From Brevundimonas sp. (GTDB taxonomy: Bacteria; Pseudomonadota; Alphaproteobacteria; Caulobacterales; Caulobacteraceae): a DNA stretch of 64,000 bases. Within the stretch, counting starts at the first letter, position 1. Every line of letters starts with the position of its first letter. Under the pieces are notes generated by a model that was not told where the DNA came from, searched no databases, and worked only from the letters and a program-made list of their open reading frames with translations. This document shows, one piece after another, positions 30,311-38,258 of this stretch. The stretch is taken from the NCBI RefSeq assembly GCF_030682035.1, contig NZ_JAUXQZ010000016.1, positions 92,557-156,556 on the forward strand, written 5' to 3'. Both the position numbers and the translations under genes were made by a program.

Positions 30311-31441
30311 ATGCCGCCCGAGTTCGTCATGACCCTGTCTCCCGCCAACAAGAAGCGCCTCCCCCTGATCGTCGCCGCCGTCACGGCTTTGGCCCTGATC
30401 ATCGGCGGCTTCGTCTGGTGGCAGGGCAAGCAGCGCTGGGAGGCCACCGACAACGCCTTCGTCGCCGCCGACACCACGGGAGTCAGCCCCCAGATCGACG
30501 GCTATGTCGTCGAGGTGTTGGTGGCCGACAACCAGCGGGTGGCGCCGGGCCAGATCCTGATCCGGCTGGACGACGCCGACGCCCGCGCCGCCCTGGCCCA
30601 GGCCGAGGCCAATCTCGCCGCCGTGATCGCCGCCGTCGGCAATGTCGATGCCCGCGCCGCCCAGGAACAGGCCATGATCGCCTCGCGCGCCGCCGGCGTC
30701 GCCCAGGCCCATGCCCAGGCCGAACTGGCCGCCCAGCAGGTCGACCGCTATGGCAAACTGGCCGAACAGGGCTGGGTGTCGCAGCAGCGGATCCAGACCG
30801 AACAGGCCGGGGCCCGCACCGCCCAGGCCTCGGTCGCCGAGGCGGAAGCCGCCCTGGTCGCCGAGCAGCGCACCGCCGGGGTGCTGGGCTCGAGCCGCAG
30901 CCAGAGCCTGGCCGCCGTCGACCTCGCCCGCGCCCAGGTCGAACAGGCCCGTATCGCGCTGGACCGCACGGTCATCCGCGCACCCGTCGGCGGCGTGGTC
31001 GGGGCCCGCGGCGTCCGCGTGGGACAATATGTGCGGCCGGGCGGGCAGATTCTGTCGATCGTGCCGCTGGGCGACGCCTATGTGGTCGCCAACTTCAAGG
31101 AGACCCAGCTGGACCGTCTGCGTCTCGGCCAGACAGTGGAGATCAGCGCGGACGCCTTCCCCGGCGAGCGGCTGGTCGGCCATATCGACAGCTTCGCCCC
31201 CGCCACGGGCTCGGAATTCGCCCTGATCCCGGTCGAGAATGCGACCGGCAATTTCACCCGCATCACCCAGCGCGTGCCCGTGCGCATCCGCGTCGATGCG
31301 GCGGGCGCCGCCGCCCTGCGACCCGGCCTGTCGGTCGAGGTCAAGGTCGATCTGAAGAGCCGCGGCGGGCTGAATTTCGCCGAGGCCGCCATCGGTCCGG
31401 TGGTCGCCGCCGTCGCGCCAAGGGGCGCCGCGAGGCGGTGA
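30311..31441 (+). CDS. emrA: EmrA-like membrane fusion protein (HlyD family)
   Basis: The product of about 376 residues has one N-terminal transmembrane helix (LPLIVAAVTALALIIGGFVWW), a biotinyl-lipoyl-like half (TTGVSPQIDGYVVEVLVADNQ), a long coiled coil (residues about 100-190, Ala/Gln-rich) and the matching second half (IRAPVGGVVGARGVRVGQYV). This is the periplasmic adaptor of a tripartite efflux pump. Start may be ATG 30311 or ATG 30329; the promoter and operator lie just upstream. The stop overlaps the emrB start (GTGA). Confidence 0.93.
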   Translation: MPPEFVMTLSPANKKRLPLIVAAVTALALIIGGFVWWQGKQRWEATDNAFVAADTTGVSPQIDGYVVEVLVADNQRVAPGQILIRLDDADARAALAQAEANLAAVIAAVGNVDARAAQEQAMIASRAAGVAQAHAQAELAAQQVDRYGKLAEQGWVSQQRIQTEQAGARTAQASVAEAEAALVAEQRTAGVLGSSRSQSLAAVDLARAQVEQARIALDRTVIRAPVGGVVGARGVRVGQYVRPGGQILSIVPLGDAYVVANFKETQLDRLRLGQTVEISADAFPGERLVGHIDSFAPATGSEFALIPVENATGNFTRITQRVPVRIRVDAAGAAALRPGLSVEVKVDLKSRGGLNFAEAAIGPVVAAVAPRGAARR

Positions 31442-33012
31442 AGCCGGTGGTTTCCGCCCCCGCCCCGGCGCCCGCCGTCAACTGGACCTTTCTGCTGCTC
31501 GGCTTCGCCGGGATGGTGATCGGCCAGTTCATGGCCATCCTCGACATCCAGATCGTGGCCTCGTCCCTGCCCCAGATCCAGGCCGGGGTCGGCGCCTCGG
31601 CCGACGAGATCAGCTGGATCCAGACCGCCTATCTGATTCCCGAGGTCGTGATGATCCCTTTGTCAGGCTATCTGTCGCGGTTGTGGGGGACGCAGAAGGT
31701 CTTCCTCGTCTCCTGCGCCGGCTTCCTGGTCATGAGCGTGGCCACCGGCATGTCGTCGTCGATCGAGGCGATGATCTTCTTCCGGGCGCTGCAGGGTTTC
31801 GTCGGCGGGGCCATGATCCCGACCGTCTTCGCCGTCGCCTTCACCGCCTTCCCCCCGGACAAGCGGGTCACGGCCAGTATCGTCATGGGCCTGATCGTCA
31901 CCCTGGCCCCGACCGTCGGCCCGACCCTGGGCGGACATCTGACGGAATGGCTCAGCTGGCGCTGGCTGTTCTTCATCAACGTCATCCCCGGTATGCTGGT
32001 TCTGTTCCTGGTCGGCCGCTATGCCAATTTCGACAAGGGCGACCCGTCGCTGGCGAGGGGGTTCGACTGGTTGGGTCTCGGCCTGATGGCGACCTTCCTG
32101 ATGAGCCTGCAATTCGTGCTCGAGGAGGGATCCAAGAACGACTGGTTCGCCGACGACATGATCCTGCTGCTGGCGGTCGTCGCCGGCATCACCGGTCCGA
32201 CCTTCATCTGGCGCTCGCTGACCTATCGCAATCCGATCGTCGAGCTGCGCGCCTTTACCAACCGCAACTTCCTCGTCGGGGTTGTGATGACCTTCACCGT
32301 CGGGGCGGCCCTGTTCGGCGGCACCTTCCTGCTGCCGCTGTTCCTCGGCCGGGTGCGTCACTATTCGGCCTCCGAGGTCGGGACGACCATGGTAGTCTCG
32401 GGCCTGGCCATGTTCCTGACCGCCCCCTTCGCCGGGCGGCTGGTGCGCAAGGTCGACCTGCGGCTGCTGATGTTCGGCGGCTTCATGCTGTGCGCCTGGG
32501 GCATGTGGGATGCGCGGCAGGTGACCGAGGACTGGGGCTTCTGGGAGTTCGCCAGCGTGCAGGCGGTGCGCGGCTGCGGCGTCATGCTGGCCATGATCGC
32601 GGCCCAGCAGGTGACCATGTCGACCCTGCCGCCCGAGATGGTCAAGAACGCCTCGGGCCTGGTCAATCTGAGCCGCAACGTCGGCGGCGCCTTCGGCCTG
32701 GCCATCCTCAACACCTCCCTGACCCGGAACACCGCCCTGCACATGAGCGAGCTGACCCAGCACATTCCGGTAACCGACGCCCGCCTGCTGGCCATGCTGG
32801 CCGGGATGCAGGAGCGGTTCGCGGGCTCGATCGACCCGGCCGGCGCGGCGATGAAGGCGGTCTACGGGATGCTGCACCAACAGGCGACAACCCTGGCCTT
32901 CGGGGACGCCTTCGCCATGCTGGCCATCGCCTGCGCCTTCGCCGCCTGCGTCACCCTGCTGTCGCGCCCCGTGAAGACCCCGCCCGGCGCCTCGCCGGTG
33001 GAGGCGCACTGA
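31438..33012 (+). CDS. emrB: EmrB-like MFS drug exporter (DHA2, 14 TM)
   Basis: The 524-residue protein begins at a GTG overlapping the emrA stop. It has the DHA2 signature in TM1 (GFAGMVIGQFMAILDIQIVASSL), motif A-like SGYLSRLWGTQ, and motif C-like GLIVTLAPTVGPTLGGHL, which marks antiporters. About 14 hydrophobic segments can be counted. With EmrA and an outer-membrane channel encoded elsewhere it would expel hydrophobic toxins. No TolC-type gene is in this operon. Confidence 0.95.
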   Translation: MKPVVSAPAPAPAVNWTFLLLGFAGMVIGQFMAILDIQIVASSLPQIQAGVGASADEISWIQTAYLIPEVVMIPLSGYLSRLWGTQKVFLVSCAGFLVMSVATGMSSSIEAMIFFRALQGFVGGAMIPTVFAVAFTAFPPDKRVTASIVMGLIVTLAPTVGPTLGGHLTEWLSWRWLFFINVIPGMLVLFLVGRYANFDKGDPSLARGFDWLGLGLMATFLMSLQFVLEEGSKNDWFADDMILLLAVVAGITGPTFIWRSLTYRNPIVELRAFTNRNFLVGVVMTFTVGAALFGGTFLLPLFLGRVRHYSASEVGTTMVVSGLAMFLTAPFAGRLVRKVDLRLLMFGGFMLCAWGMWDARQVTEDWGFWEFASVQAVRGCGVMLAMIAAQQVTMSTLPPEMVKNASGLVNLSRNVGGAFGLAILNTSLTRNTALHMSELTQHIPVTDARLLAMLAGMQERFAGSIDPAGAAMKAVYGMLHQQATTLAFGDAFAMLAIACAFAACVTLLSRPVKTPPGASPVEAH

Positions 33013-33605
33013 TGTCGCGCGCGGCCGGACAGGTCGATGAGACCAAGACCGAGGCCATTCTCGACGCGGCGCTCGCGCTGTTCGGGGAAAAGGGCGCCCT
33101 GGCCTCGATGGAGGCCATCGCGCGCCGCGCCGGGGTGTCGCGTCAGACCCTCTACAACCGCTTTCCCAGCAAGCTGGAGATCGGCCGCGCCCTCGCGTCC
33201 CGCCGCTCCGACGCCATCAGCGCGCCGCTGCGCGCCGGCGGCGATCCCGAAACCGTGCTGACCGCCCTCGCCGCCGGCCTGCTGGACAAGCTCTGCCGTG
33301 TCGAAGCGGGGGCGGCGTTGCGCGGCGTGGCCCTGATGTCGCCCGAGATGCCGGACCTGGCCGACGCCATCTACCAGGCCGGGCCGGCGGAAGGCCTGCG
33401 CCGCCTCGCCGCCTGGCTGGCTGAACAGGACCGGCTGGGCCTGTTATCGATTCCCGACCCGATGGCGGCGGCCGAGATGTTTTCGGGCATGGTGCTGGGC
33501 CACGGCCATCTGCGCGGTGTGCTGGGCGTGGCCCAGCCCTCGTTCGACCTCGACCAGCGCGCCGCCGAGGCCGCCCGTCGTTTCCTGCGGGCGTTCGCCC
33601 GATAG
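33012..33605 (+). CDS. TetR-family regulator of the efflux operon
   Basis: The 197-residue protein has a TetR N-terminal helix-turn-helix at about residues 15-60 (ILDAALALFGEKGALASMEA, then AGVSRQTLYNRFPSKLEI). The C-terminal ligand domain is helical. The ATG shares a base with the emrB stop, so it is the third gene of the emrAB operon and likely autoregulates through the palindrome at 30272. The C-terminal domain is of the AefR-like/TetR_C type by pattern only. Confidence 0.93.
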   Translation: MSRAAGQVDETKTEAILDAALALFGEKGALASMEAIARRAGVSRQTLYNRFPSKLEIGRALASRRSDAISAPLRAGGDPETVLTALAAGLLDKLCRVEAGAALRGVALMSPEMPDLADAIYQAGPAEGLRRLAAWLAEQDRLGLLSIPDPMAAAEMFSGMVLGHGHLRGVLGVAQPSFDLDQRAAEAARRFLRAFAR

Positions 33606-33682
33606 ACCCCGGCGCCCCGGTGACGGTTGGCCTCGCGCGCCAATCGGCCTAGACCCCCCGCAATTCGCTGCGGAGTCCCACA

Positions 33683-34438
33683 ATGCTGATCCATCTGTCG
33701 TCCTGGCCCGAGATCGACGCCCGGCTGAAAACCACGAAGACCGTGGTCGTGCCGATCGGCTCCAACGAACAGCACGGCCCGACCGGCCTGCTGGGCACCG
33801 ACTGGATGTGCCCCGAGATCATCGCCCATGCCGCCGAGAAGCAGGACGGGAGCCTGATCGTGGCGCCGACCTTCAACATCGGCATGGCCCAGCATCATCT
33901 CGCCTTTGCCGGCACCATCTCGCTGCGGCCCTCGACCTTCATGGCCGCCATCATCGACTGGGTGTCGTCGCTGAGCCGGCACGGGTTCGAGCGGATCTAT
34001 TTCCTCAACGGCCACGGCGGCAATGTCGCCACCATCGAGGCGACCTTCGCCGAGATGTATGCGGAGTGGAGCTTCGTCGAGGAGTCTCCGCCGTTCGTGC
34101 TCAAGCTGAAGAACTGGTGGGACCTGCCGGGGGTCAACAGTCTGTGCAGCCGCATCTTCCCGACCGGCCACGGCATGCACGCCACCCCGTCCGAGATCGC
34201 GGTGACCCAGGCGGCCTGGCCGGACCACATCAAGACGGCGCCCTACAGCCCCCGGATCGCCCCGAACGGCCCGATCCGCGACGCTCTGGACTATCGCGCG
34301 CGCTTCCCGGACGGGCGGATCGGCTCGGACCCGGCCCAGGCCAGCCCCGAGCATGGCCGGACCATCATCAATGCGGCGGTTCCCGCCCTGTTGAAGGATG
34401 TCGCCGACTTCGCCAACGAAGTCTTGCCCGCGACGTGA
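33683..34438 (+). CDS. Creatininase family protein
   Basis: The 251-residue protein shows the metal-binding blocks of the creatinine amidohydrolase family: PIGSNEQHGPTGLLGTD (Glu, His, Asp), the NGHGGN loop with a metal His, and a later Glu in the HATPSEIAV strand. Members include creatininase and riboflavin/F420-biosynthesis or mycofactocin amidases, so the substrate is not assigned. The ATG at 33683 follows GGAGT. It lies just before a probable phasin gene, with no shared pathway evident. Confidence 0.9.
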   Translation: MLIHLSSWPEIDARLKTTKTVVVPIGSNEQHGPTGLLGTDWMCPEIIAHAAEKQDGSLIVAPTFNIGMAQHHLAFAGTISLRPSTFMAAIIDWVSSLSRHGFERIYFLNGHGGNVATIEATFAEMYAEWSFVEESPPFVLKLKNWWDLPGVNSLCSRIFPTGHGMHATPSEIAVTQAAWPDHIKTAPYSPRIAPNGPIRDALDYRARFPDGRIGSDPAQASPEHGRTIINAAVPALLKDVADFANEVLPAT

Positions 34439-34459
34439 TTGGAGCCCAAGGCATCGGCC

Positions 34460-34963
34460 ATGACCCAGTTCGACAAAGCCATCAAGACCGGCCGCCGCCT
34501 GACCCGCGACGGCGCGAGGGCGGCCAGTACGGCCCTGTCGGGGGGCGAGATGATGCAGGCGGCGGGCGACGTCATCAACGCCCGGCTGGAGATCATGGCC
34601 GCGGGCATGGTCGATCCGCGCAAGGCTGACCTGCAGGAAATCTCGCTGATGAGCTCGGAGAAGGTGGAGGCGCTGTCGGCTTCGGCCTCGGCCATGGCGA
34701 AGACGTTCGGCGACATCGGTGGTCGGGTCGGCTCCGGCGTCATGACCGAGGCGGGTCTGGCGTCCAGGGCCGCGACATCGATCGCCACCGCCGCGACCCC
34801 CGCCGCCGCGATGCAGGCGCAGTACAGTTACGCCGTCGGCTGGTGGAGCCGCGCGACGGCGCAGATGCTGACCCTGAACAGCGCCATGCTGAAGGGCCAG
34901 GCCGACGCCATGCGCCCGATCCACAAGACCGCCGTCGCCAATGCGAAGCGGCTGAAAAAGTAG
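34460..34963 (+). CDS. Probable phasin family protein
   Basis: The 167-residue protein is helical and Ala/Met-rich, without signal peptide or membrane helix. The pattern ADLQEISLMSSEKVEALSASASAM followed by QYSYAVGWWSRATAQML resembles Phasin_2 proteins that coat polyhydroxyalkanoate granules. The ATG at 34460 has AAGG eight bases upstream; a TTG at 34439 is possible but less likely. No PHA synthase is in the window, so the call rests on pattern only. Confidence 0.6.
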   Translation: MTQFDKAIKTGRRLTRDGARAASTALSGGEMMQAAGDVINARLEIMAAGMVDPRKADLQEISLMSSEKVEALSASASAMAKTFGDIGGRVGSGVMTEAGLASRAATSIATAATPAAAMQAQYSYAVGWWSRATAQMLTLNSAMLKGQADAMRPIHKTAVANAKRLKK

Positions 34964-35088
34964 TTCTCCCTCCCCGAAGTGGGGAGGGATGTCGGCGCGA
35001 AGCGGCGACAGGGTGGGGTGCGTCTGGACAATTCCCACCCGGTCGCTGCGCTTTCTCCCTCCCCACTTCGGGGGAGGGAGAAAGCGAA
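34964..35088. repeat. Paired palindromic repeat (BIME-like) between convergent genes
   Basis: Hairpin TCCCTCCCC-GAAGT-GGGGAGGGA (34967-34989) and a second one, TCTCCCTCCCC / GGGGAGGGAGA (35054-35081), face each other. Their flanks GGCGCGAAGCGGCGACAGGG and CCGGTCGCTGCGC also pair in part. It probably also acts as a bidirectional terminator. Confidence 0.8.
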
Positions 35089-35091
35089 ACC

Positions 35092-36537
35092 TTATCTGAA
35101 CGGCGGCTCGTCGAAGGCCCTCAGCTTGCGGGAGTGCAGGCGCGAGCCCTCGGCGCGCAGCAGGTCGATGGCGTGGATGCCGATCTGCAGGTGTTCCGAG
35201 ATCGATCCTTCATAGAAGCGGTTGGCCTGCCCCGGCAATTTGATCTCGCCATGCAGCGGCTTGTCAGAGACGCACAGCAGGGTCCCGTAGGGCACGCGGA
35301 AGCGATAGCCCTGGGCCGCAATCGTCGCGGATTCCATGTCAATGGCCACGGCCCGGCTCTGGTTGAACCTCAGCGCCGATTTGGAATAGCGCAGCTCCCA
35401 ATTGCGGTCGTCCGTGGTCACCACCGTGCCGGTGCGCAGGCGCCGTTTGACCTCCTCGCCCGGCGCGCCGGAAACGATCTTGGCGGCGTCATAGAGGGCG
35501 CGCTGGACCTCGGCGATGCTGGGGATAGGAATGTCCGGCGGCAGGACCGCATCGAGCACATGGTCGTCGCGCAGATAGGCGTGGGCCAGGACATAGTCGC
35601 CGATCGTCTGGCTGGGCCGCAGACCGCCGCAATGGCCGATCATCATCCAGACGTGAGGCCGGGTGACGGCGAGGTGGTCGCAGATGGTCTTGGCGTTGGA
35701 CGGCCCGACACCGATATTGACGAGGGTGATGCCGTTGGAGCCCGGCGCCGTCAGGTGATAGGCCGGCATCTGGTGCTTCTTCCAGGCCGCGTCCATGACC
35801 GCCGTCTCCGGGCTGGGCGTGTCACGGGTGATGACGATGCCGCCGGCGCAGACCAGCTTGTCATAGATGCTGTTCGGATCCTGCAGCTGGGCGCAGGCCC
35901 AGCGCACGAATTCGTCGACGTAGCGATTGTAATTCGTGAACAAAATATAGGACTGCACATCCTCCACCGGCGTGCCGGTATAGTGCCGCAGCCGGGCCAG
36001 CGAGAAATCGGTGCGCAGGCCGTCGAACTGGGCCAGCGGAAAGGCCTTTGTCAGGTCGAACATGCCGTCGGAGATTTCGTCGCCGATATGGGCCAGGTCC
36101 GTGGTCGGGAAATGGCGGGCGACCGCGGCGGTCTGGCTGCGGTCGAGCGCCACGTCCGACCCGTCCATCACATAGGGGAAAGGAATCTCCTGCTCAGACG
36201 GGCCGACATCGAAGGTGGCGCCGTAGTCGGCTTCCAGCAGGCCCAGCTGTTCCGTCAGATAGGGGCGGAACAGGTCGGGGCGGGTGATGGTGGTCGAATA
36301 GACGCCGGGCCGCGACAGGCGGGCGTAGGCGCGAGTGGCGAGGTTCAGGGGCCGTTCGCCGAACCAGCTGACCCTGAGTTCCGGATAGGAGAACAGGCCC
36401 TTGGCCCGCGCTACGGGATCGGCGCGTTCGCCGGTCCGCAGGAATGTCCCCACCGCGGTGCGCAGGTTGGAGACGGATTGGCTGTAGAGGTCTTCGAGGC
36501 GGTCCAATGCCGCCTGGGTTGTCATTGTTTCTGTCAT
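35092..36537 (-). CDS. amn: AMP nucleosidase
   Basis: The 481-residue protein hydrolyses AMP to adenine and ribose 5-phosphate and so adjusts adenylate pools. It has the long N-terminal AMP nucleosidase domain (about 1-170) and a C-terminal phosphorylase-fold domain with VNIGVGPSNAKTICDHLAV, MMIGHCGGLR and the AIDMESATIAAQGYR purine-site block. Length equals the family norm. The first codons allow a start at the ATG at 36537 or six codons in (MTTQ). Confidence 0.95.
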   Translation of the reverse strand: MTETMTTQAALDRLEDLYSQSVSNLRTAVGTFLRTGERADPVARAKGLFSYPELRVSWFGERPLNLATRAYARLSRPGVYSTTITRPDLFRPYLTEQLGLLEADYGATFDVGPSEQEIPFPYVMDGSDVALDRSQTAAVARHFPTTDLAHIGDEISDGMFDLTKAFPLAQFDGLRTDFSLARLRHYTGTPVEDVQSYILFTNYNRYVDEFVRWACAQLQDPNSIYDKLVCAGGIVITRDTPSPETAVMDAAWKKHQMPAYHLTAPGSNGITLVNIGVGPSNAKTICDHLAVTRPHVWMMIGHCGGLRPSQTIGDYVLAHAYLRDDHVLDAVLPPDIPIPSIAEVQRALYDAAKIVSGAPGEEVKRRLRTGTVVTTDDRNWELRYSKSALRFNQSRAVAIDMESATIAAQGYRFRVPYGTLLCVSDKPLHGEIKLPGQANRFYEGSISEHLQIGIHAIDLLRAEGSRLHSRKLRAFDEPPFR

Positions 36538-36589
36538 GACCTCGTCTAGCGGAAGATCGTGACCTTGGCGAGACGGCCACGCTTCAGGT

Positions 36590-37270
36590 TCAGGACGCCA
36601 GCCGCTCCGCCGACCGGAGAACCAGACGGTCGTCCTCGATTGCGAAGAACAGGCGCGCTTCTCCGCCGGTCGGGCAGCATTCGCCGTCCGCGTCGCGCCA
36701 CAAGGAGGTCAGGGCGGTGATGGTTTCGTCGCCATAGGTGAAGCTGACGCCTTTCCGGACGCCCAGTCCGGGCGGTAGGTGGCGCGTCAGCGTGTCTCGC
36801 CAACTCTCATTATCGAGCTTTACCAGCGGGGAGGCGCCGTCCGGCGTCAATCGGTAGAGAGCGTCAGCATTGAAGTTCCCTGTGCCCCGCATGCGCCCGG
36901 CTATGGCCAGATGGGCTGTCTGGTCGACCCGGACCAGGCTCGGGGCCTCGTAGAAATAGCCGTCTGCGCCTGAGGCGACGCTTCTCAAATCCCCGGCGCC
37001 GTCCTTGATGATGAAGACATAGGCCGCGCCTGAAAGGTCGCTCGACGTCTCCCCCGACTGAATCTGCCAATAGAGGACGCGGCCGGCGACATTGAAGTAA
37101 CCGCCTTCCGTGGTGGTGCAGCCCTTTACCCCGATATTTACGCAGGCTTCGGCCAGCCTTGCGACAGCGTGGGTCGCGGGCGCCTCCGGAGCCGGGCCGG
37201 ACTGCGGCGCGCAGCCAGCCCCCAGGACCGCGAGGGCCACGGGCACGAACAACGATCGGGCTGTCAGCAT
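36590..37270 (-). CDS. Hypothetical lipoprotein
   Basis: From the ATG at 37270 the product has 226 residues with a lipoprotein signal (FVPVALAVLGAGC, Cys19) and a soluble region of mixed strands that contains two cysteines in ECCPTGG and two in CVNIGVKGC. The frame continues upstream, but that part overlaps the neighbouring hydrolase and is not signal-like. I do not recognise a family; it looks like an envelope-anchored protein. Confidence 0.7.
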   Translation of the reverse strand: MLTARSLFVPVALAVLGAGCAPQSGPAPEAPATHAVARLAEACVNIGVKGCTTTEGGYFNVAGRVLYWQIQSGETSSDLSGAAYVFIIKDGAGDLRSVASGADGYFYEAPSLVRVDQTAHLAIAGRMRGTGNFNADALYRLTPDGASPLVKLDNESWRDTLTRHLPPGLGVRKGVSFTYGDETITALTSLWRDADGECCPTGGEARLFFAIEDDRLVLRSAERLAS

Positions 37271-37335
37271 AGCGGGATCCGGCCTCCGCATGGGGGGTTG
37301 CGCCAACAGGCCGCCTGTCCAGCACCCTTCTGCCA

Positions 37336-38193
37336 TCAGCCCAGTTCGCGGTGGAGGAAGGCGCTCGCATCGTCCAGCACCGGCGCCTTCTTCCGGAACA
37401 GGGGCGAGAAGGTCGAGATCAGGTCGGCGTGGTTCAGACCGGGGTAGAGTTTGAATTCGCAGCGGCCGCCGACCGCCCGCATCCGCGCGCACAGGATGGT
37501 GGTGTCCTCGGCATGGACGATGACGTCGGCGGTCCCGTGCCCCAGCCAGAGGGGTGGGGCGTCGGCGCGGGCGAAGGTCACCGGCTGGGTCAGGGTCGGG
37601 TCCGGCGCCCGCCCGAAGGCGTTGATCGAGGCCGGGACGTCATAGGGCAGGAAGTCATAGGGGCCGGCCAGACCCACGGCCGCCTTGATCAGGCCGGGCG
37701 CGCCGACAGCGGCCATATAGCGCCGGTCCAACGTAATCATCAGGGCCAGGTGGGCTCCCGCCGACTGGCCGATCACCCCCAGCCGCGCCGGGTCGCCGCC
37801 ATACTCAGCGGCGATCTCGCCGACCTTGGCCGTGGCCAGGGCCGCGTCCTCGATGAAGGCCGGGAAATGCACCTGGGGGACCAGCCGGTAGTCCGGCAGG
37901 GCGACGACGAAGCCGCGCGCCGCCAAGGCCTGCGCCGCCCAGGCGTAATGGGTCTTGTCGCCGCTATCCCAGCCCCCGCCGTAGAACAGGACCAGCACCG
38001 GCCATGGCTGCTCCCGCTGCGCAGTGGGGACGAAGACGTCGAACGTCTGGCGCGGATCCTCGCCATAGGGGATGTCGCGGGCGGCACGGCGCACCCCGCC
38101 GTCACGCGGCCCGAAGGTATTGAGCAGGCCCAGGGGCGAACAGGCTGCGGCGAGCAGTCCGAGCGCGGGGGCGAAAAGGCCTCTTCGGGTCAT
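37336..38193 (-). CDS. Alpha/beta hydrolase lipoprotein (BD-FAE-like)
   Basis: The 285-residue protein has a lipobox (LGLLAAAC) and an alpha/beta-hydrolase fold of the esterase type: oxyanion region LFYGGGWDSGDK, nucleophile elbow GQSAGAHLALM (Ser), Asp in GTADVIVHAED, and His in GLNHADL. This resembles carboxylesterases and bacterial lipase-like families, possibly active on polymer side chains or lipids. The substrate is unknown. Confidence 0.87.
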   Translation of the reverse strand: MTRRGLFAPALGLLAAACSPLGLLNTFGPRDGGVRRAARDIPYGEDPRQTFDVFVPTAQREQPWPVLVLFYGGGWDSGDKTHYAWAAQALAARGFVVALPDYRLVPQVHFPAFIEDAALATAKVGEIAAEYGGDPARLGVIGQSAGAHLALMITLDRRYMAAVGAPGLIKAAVGLAGPYDFLPYDVPASINAFGRAPDPTLTQPVTFARADAPPLWLGHGTADVIVHAEDTTILCARMRAVGGRCEFKLYPGLNHADLISTFSPLFRKKAPVLDDASAFLHRELG

Positions 38194-38258
38194 GCGGTCC
38201 TGGAGTGCGAATACGGCGACAGACCCAAGATACGCACGGAACCCGCGTTCGGCTCAAC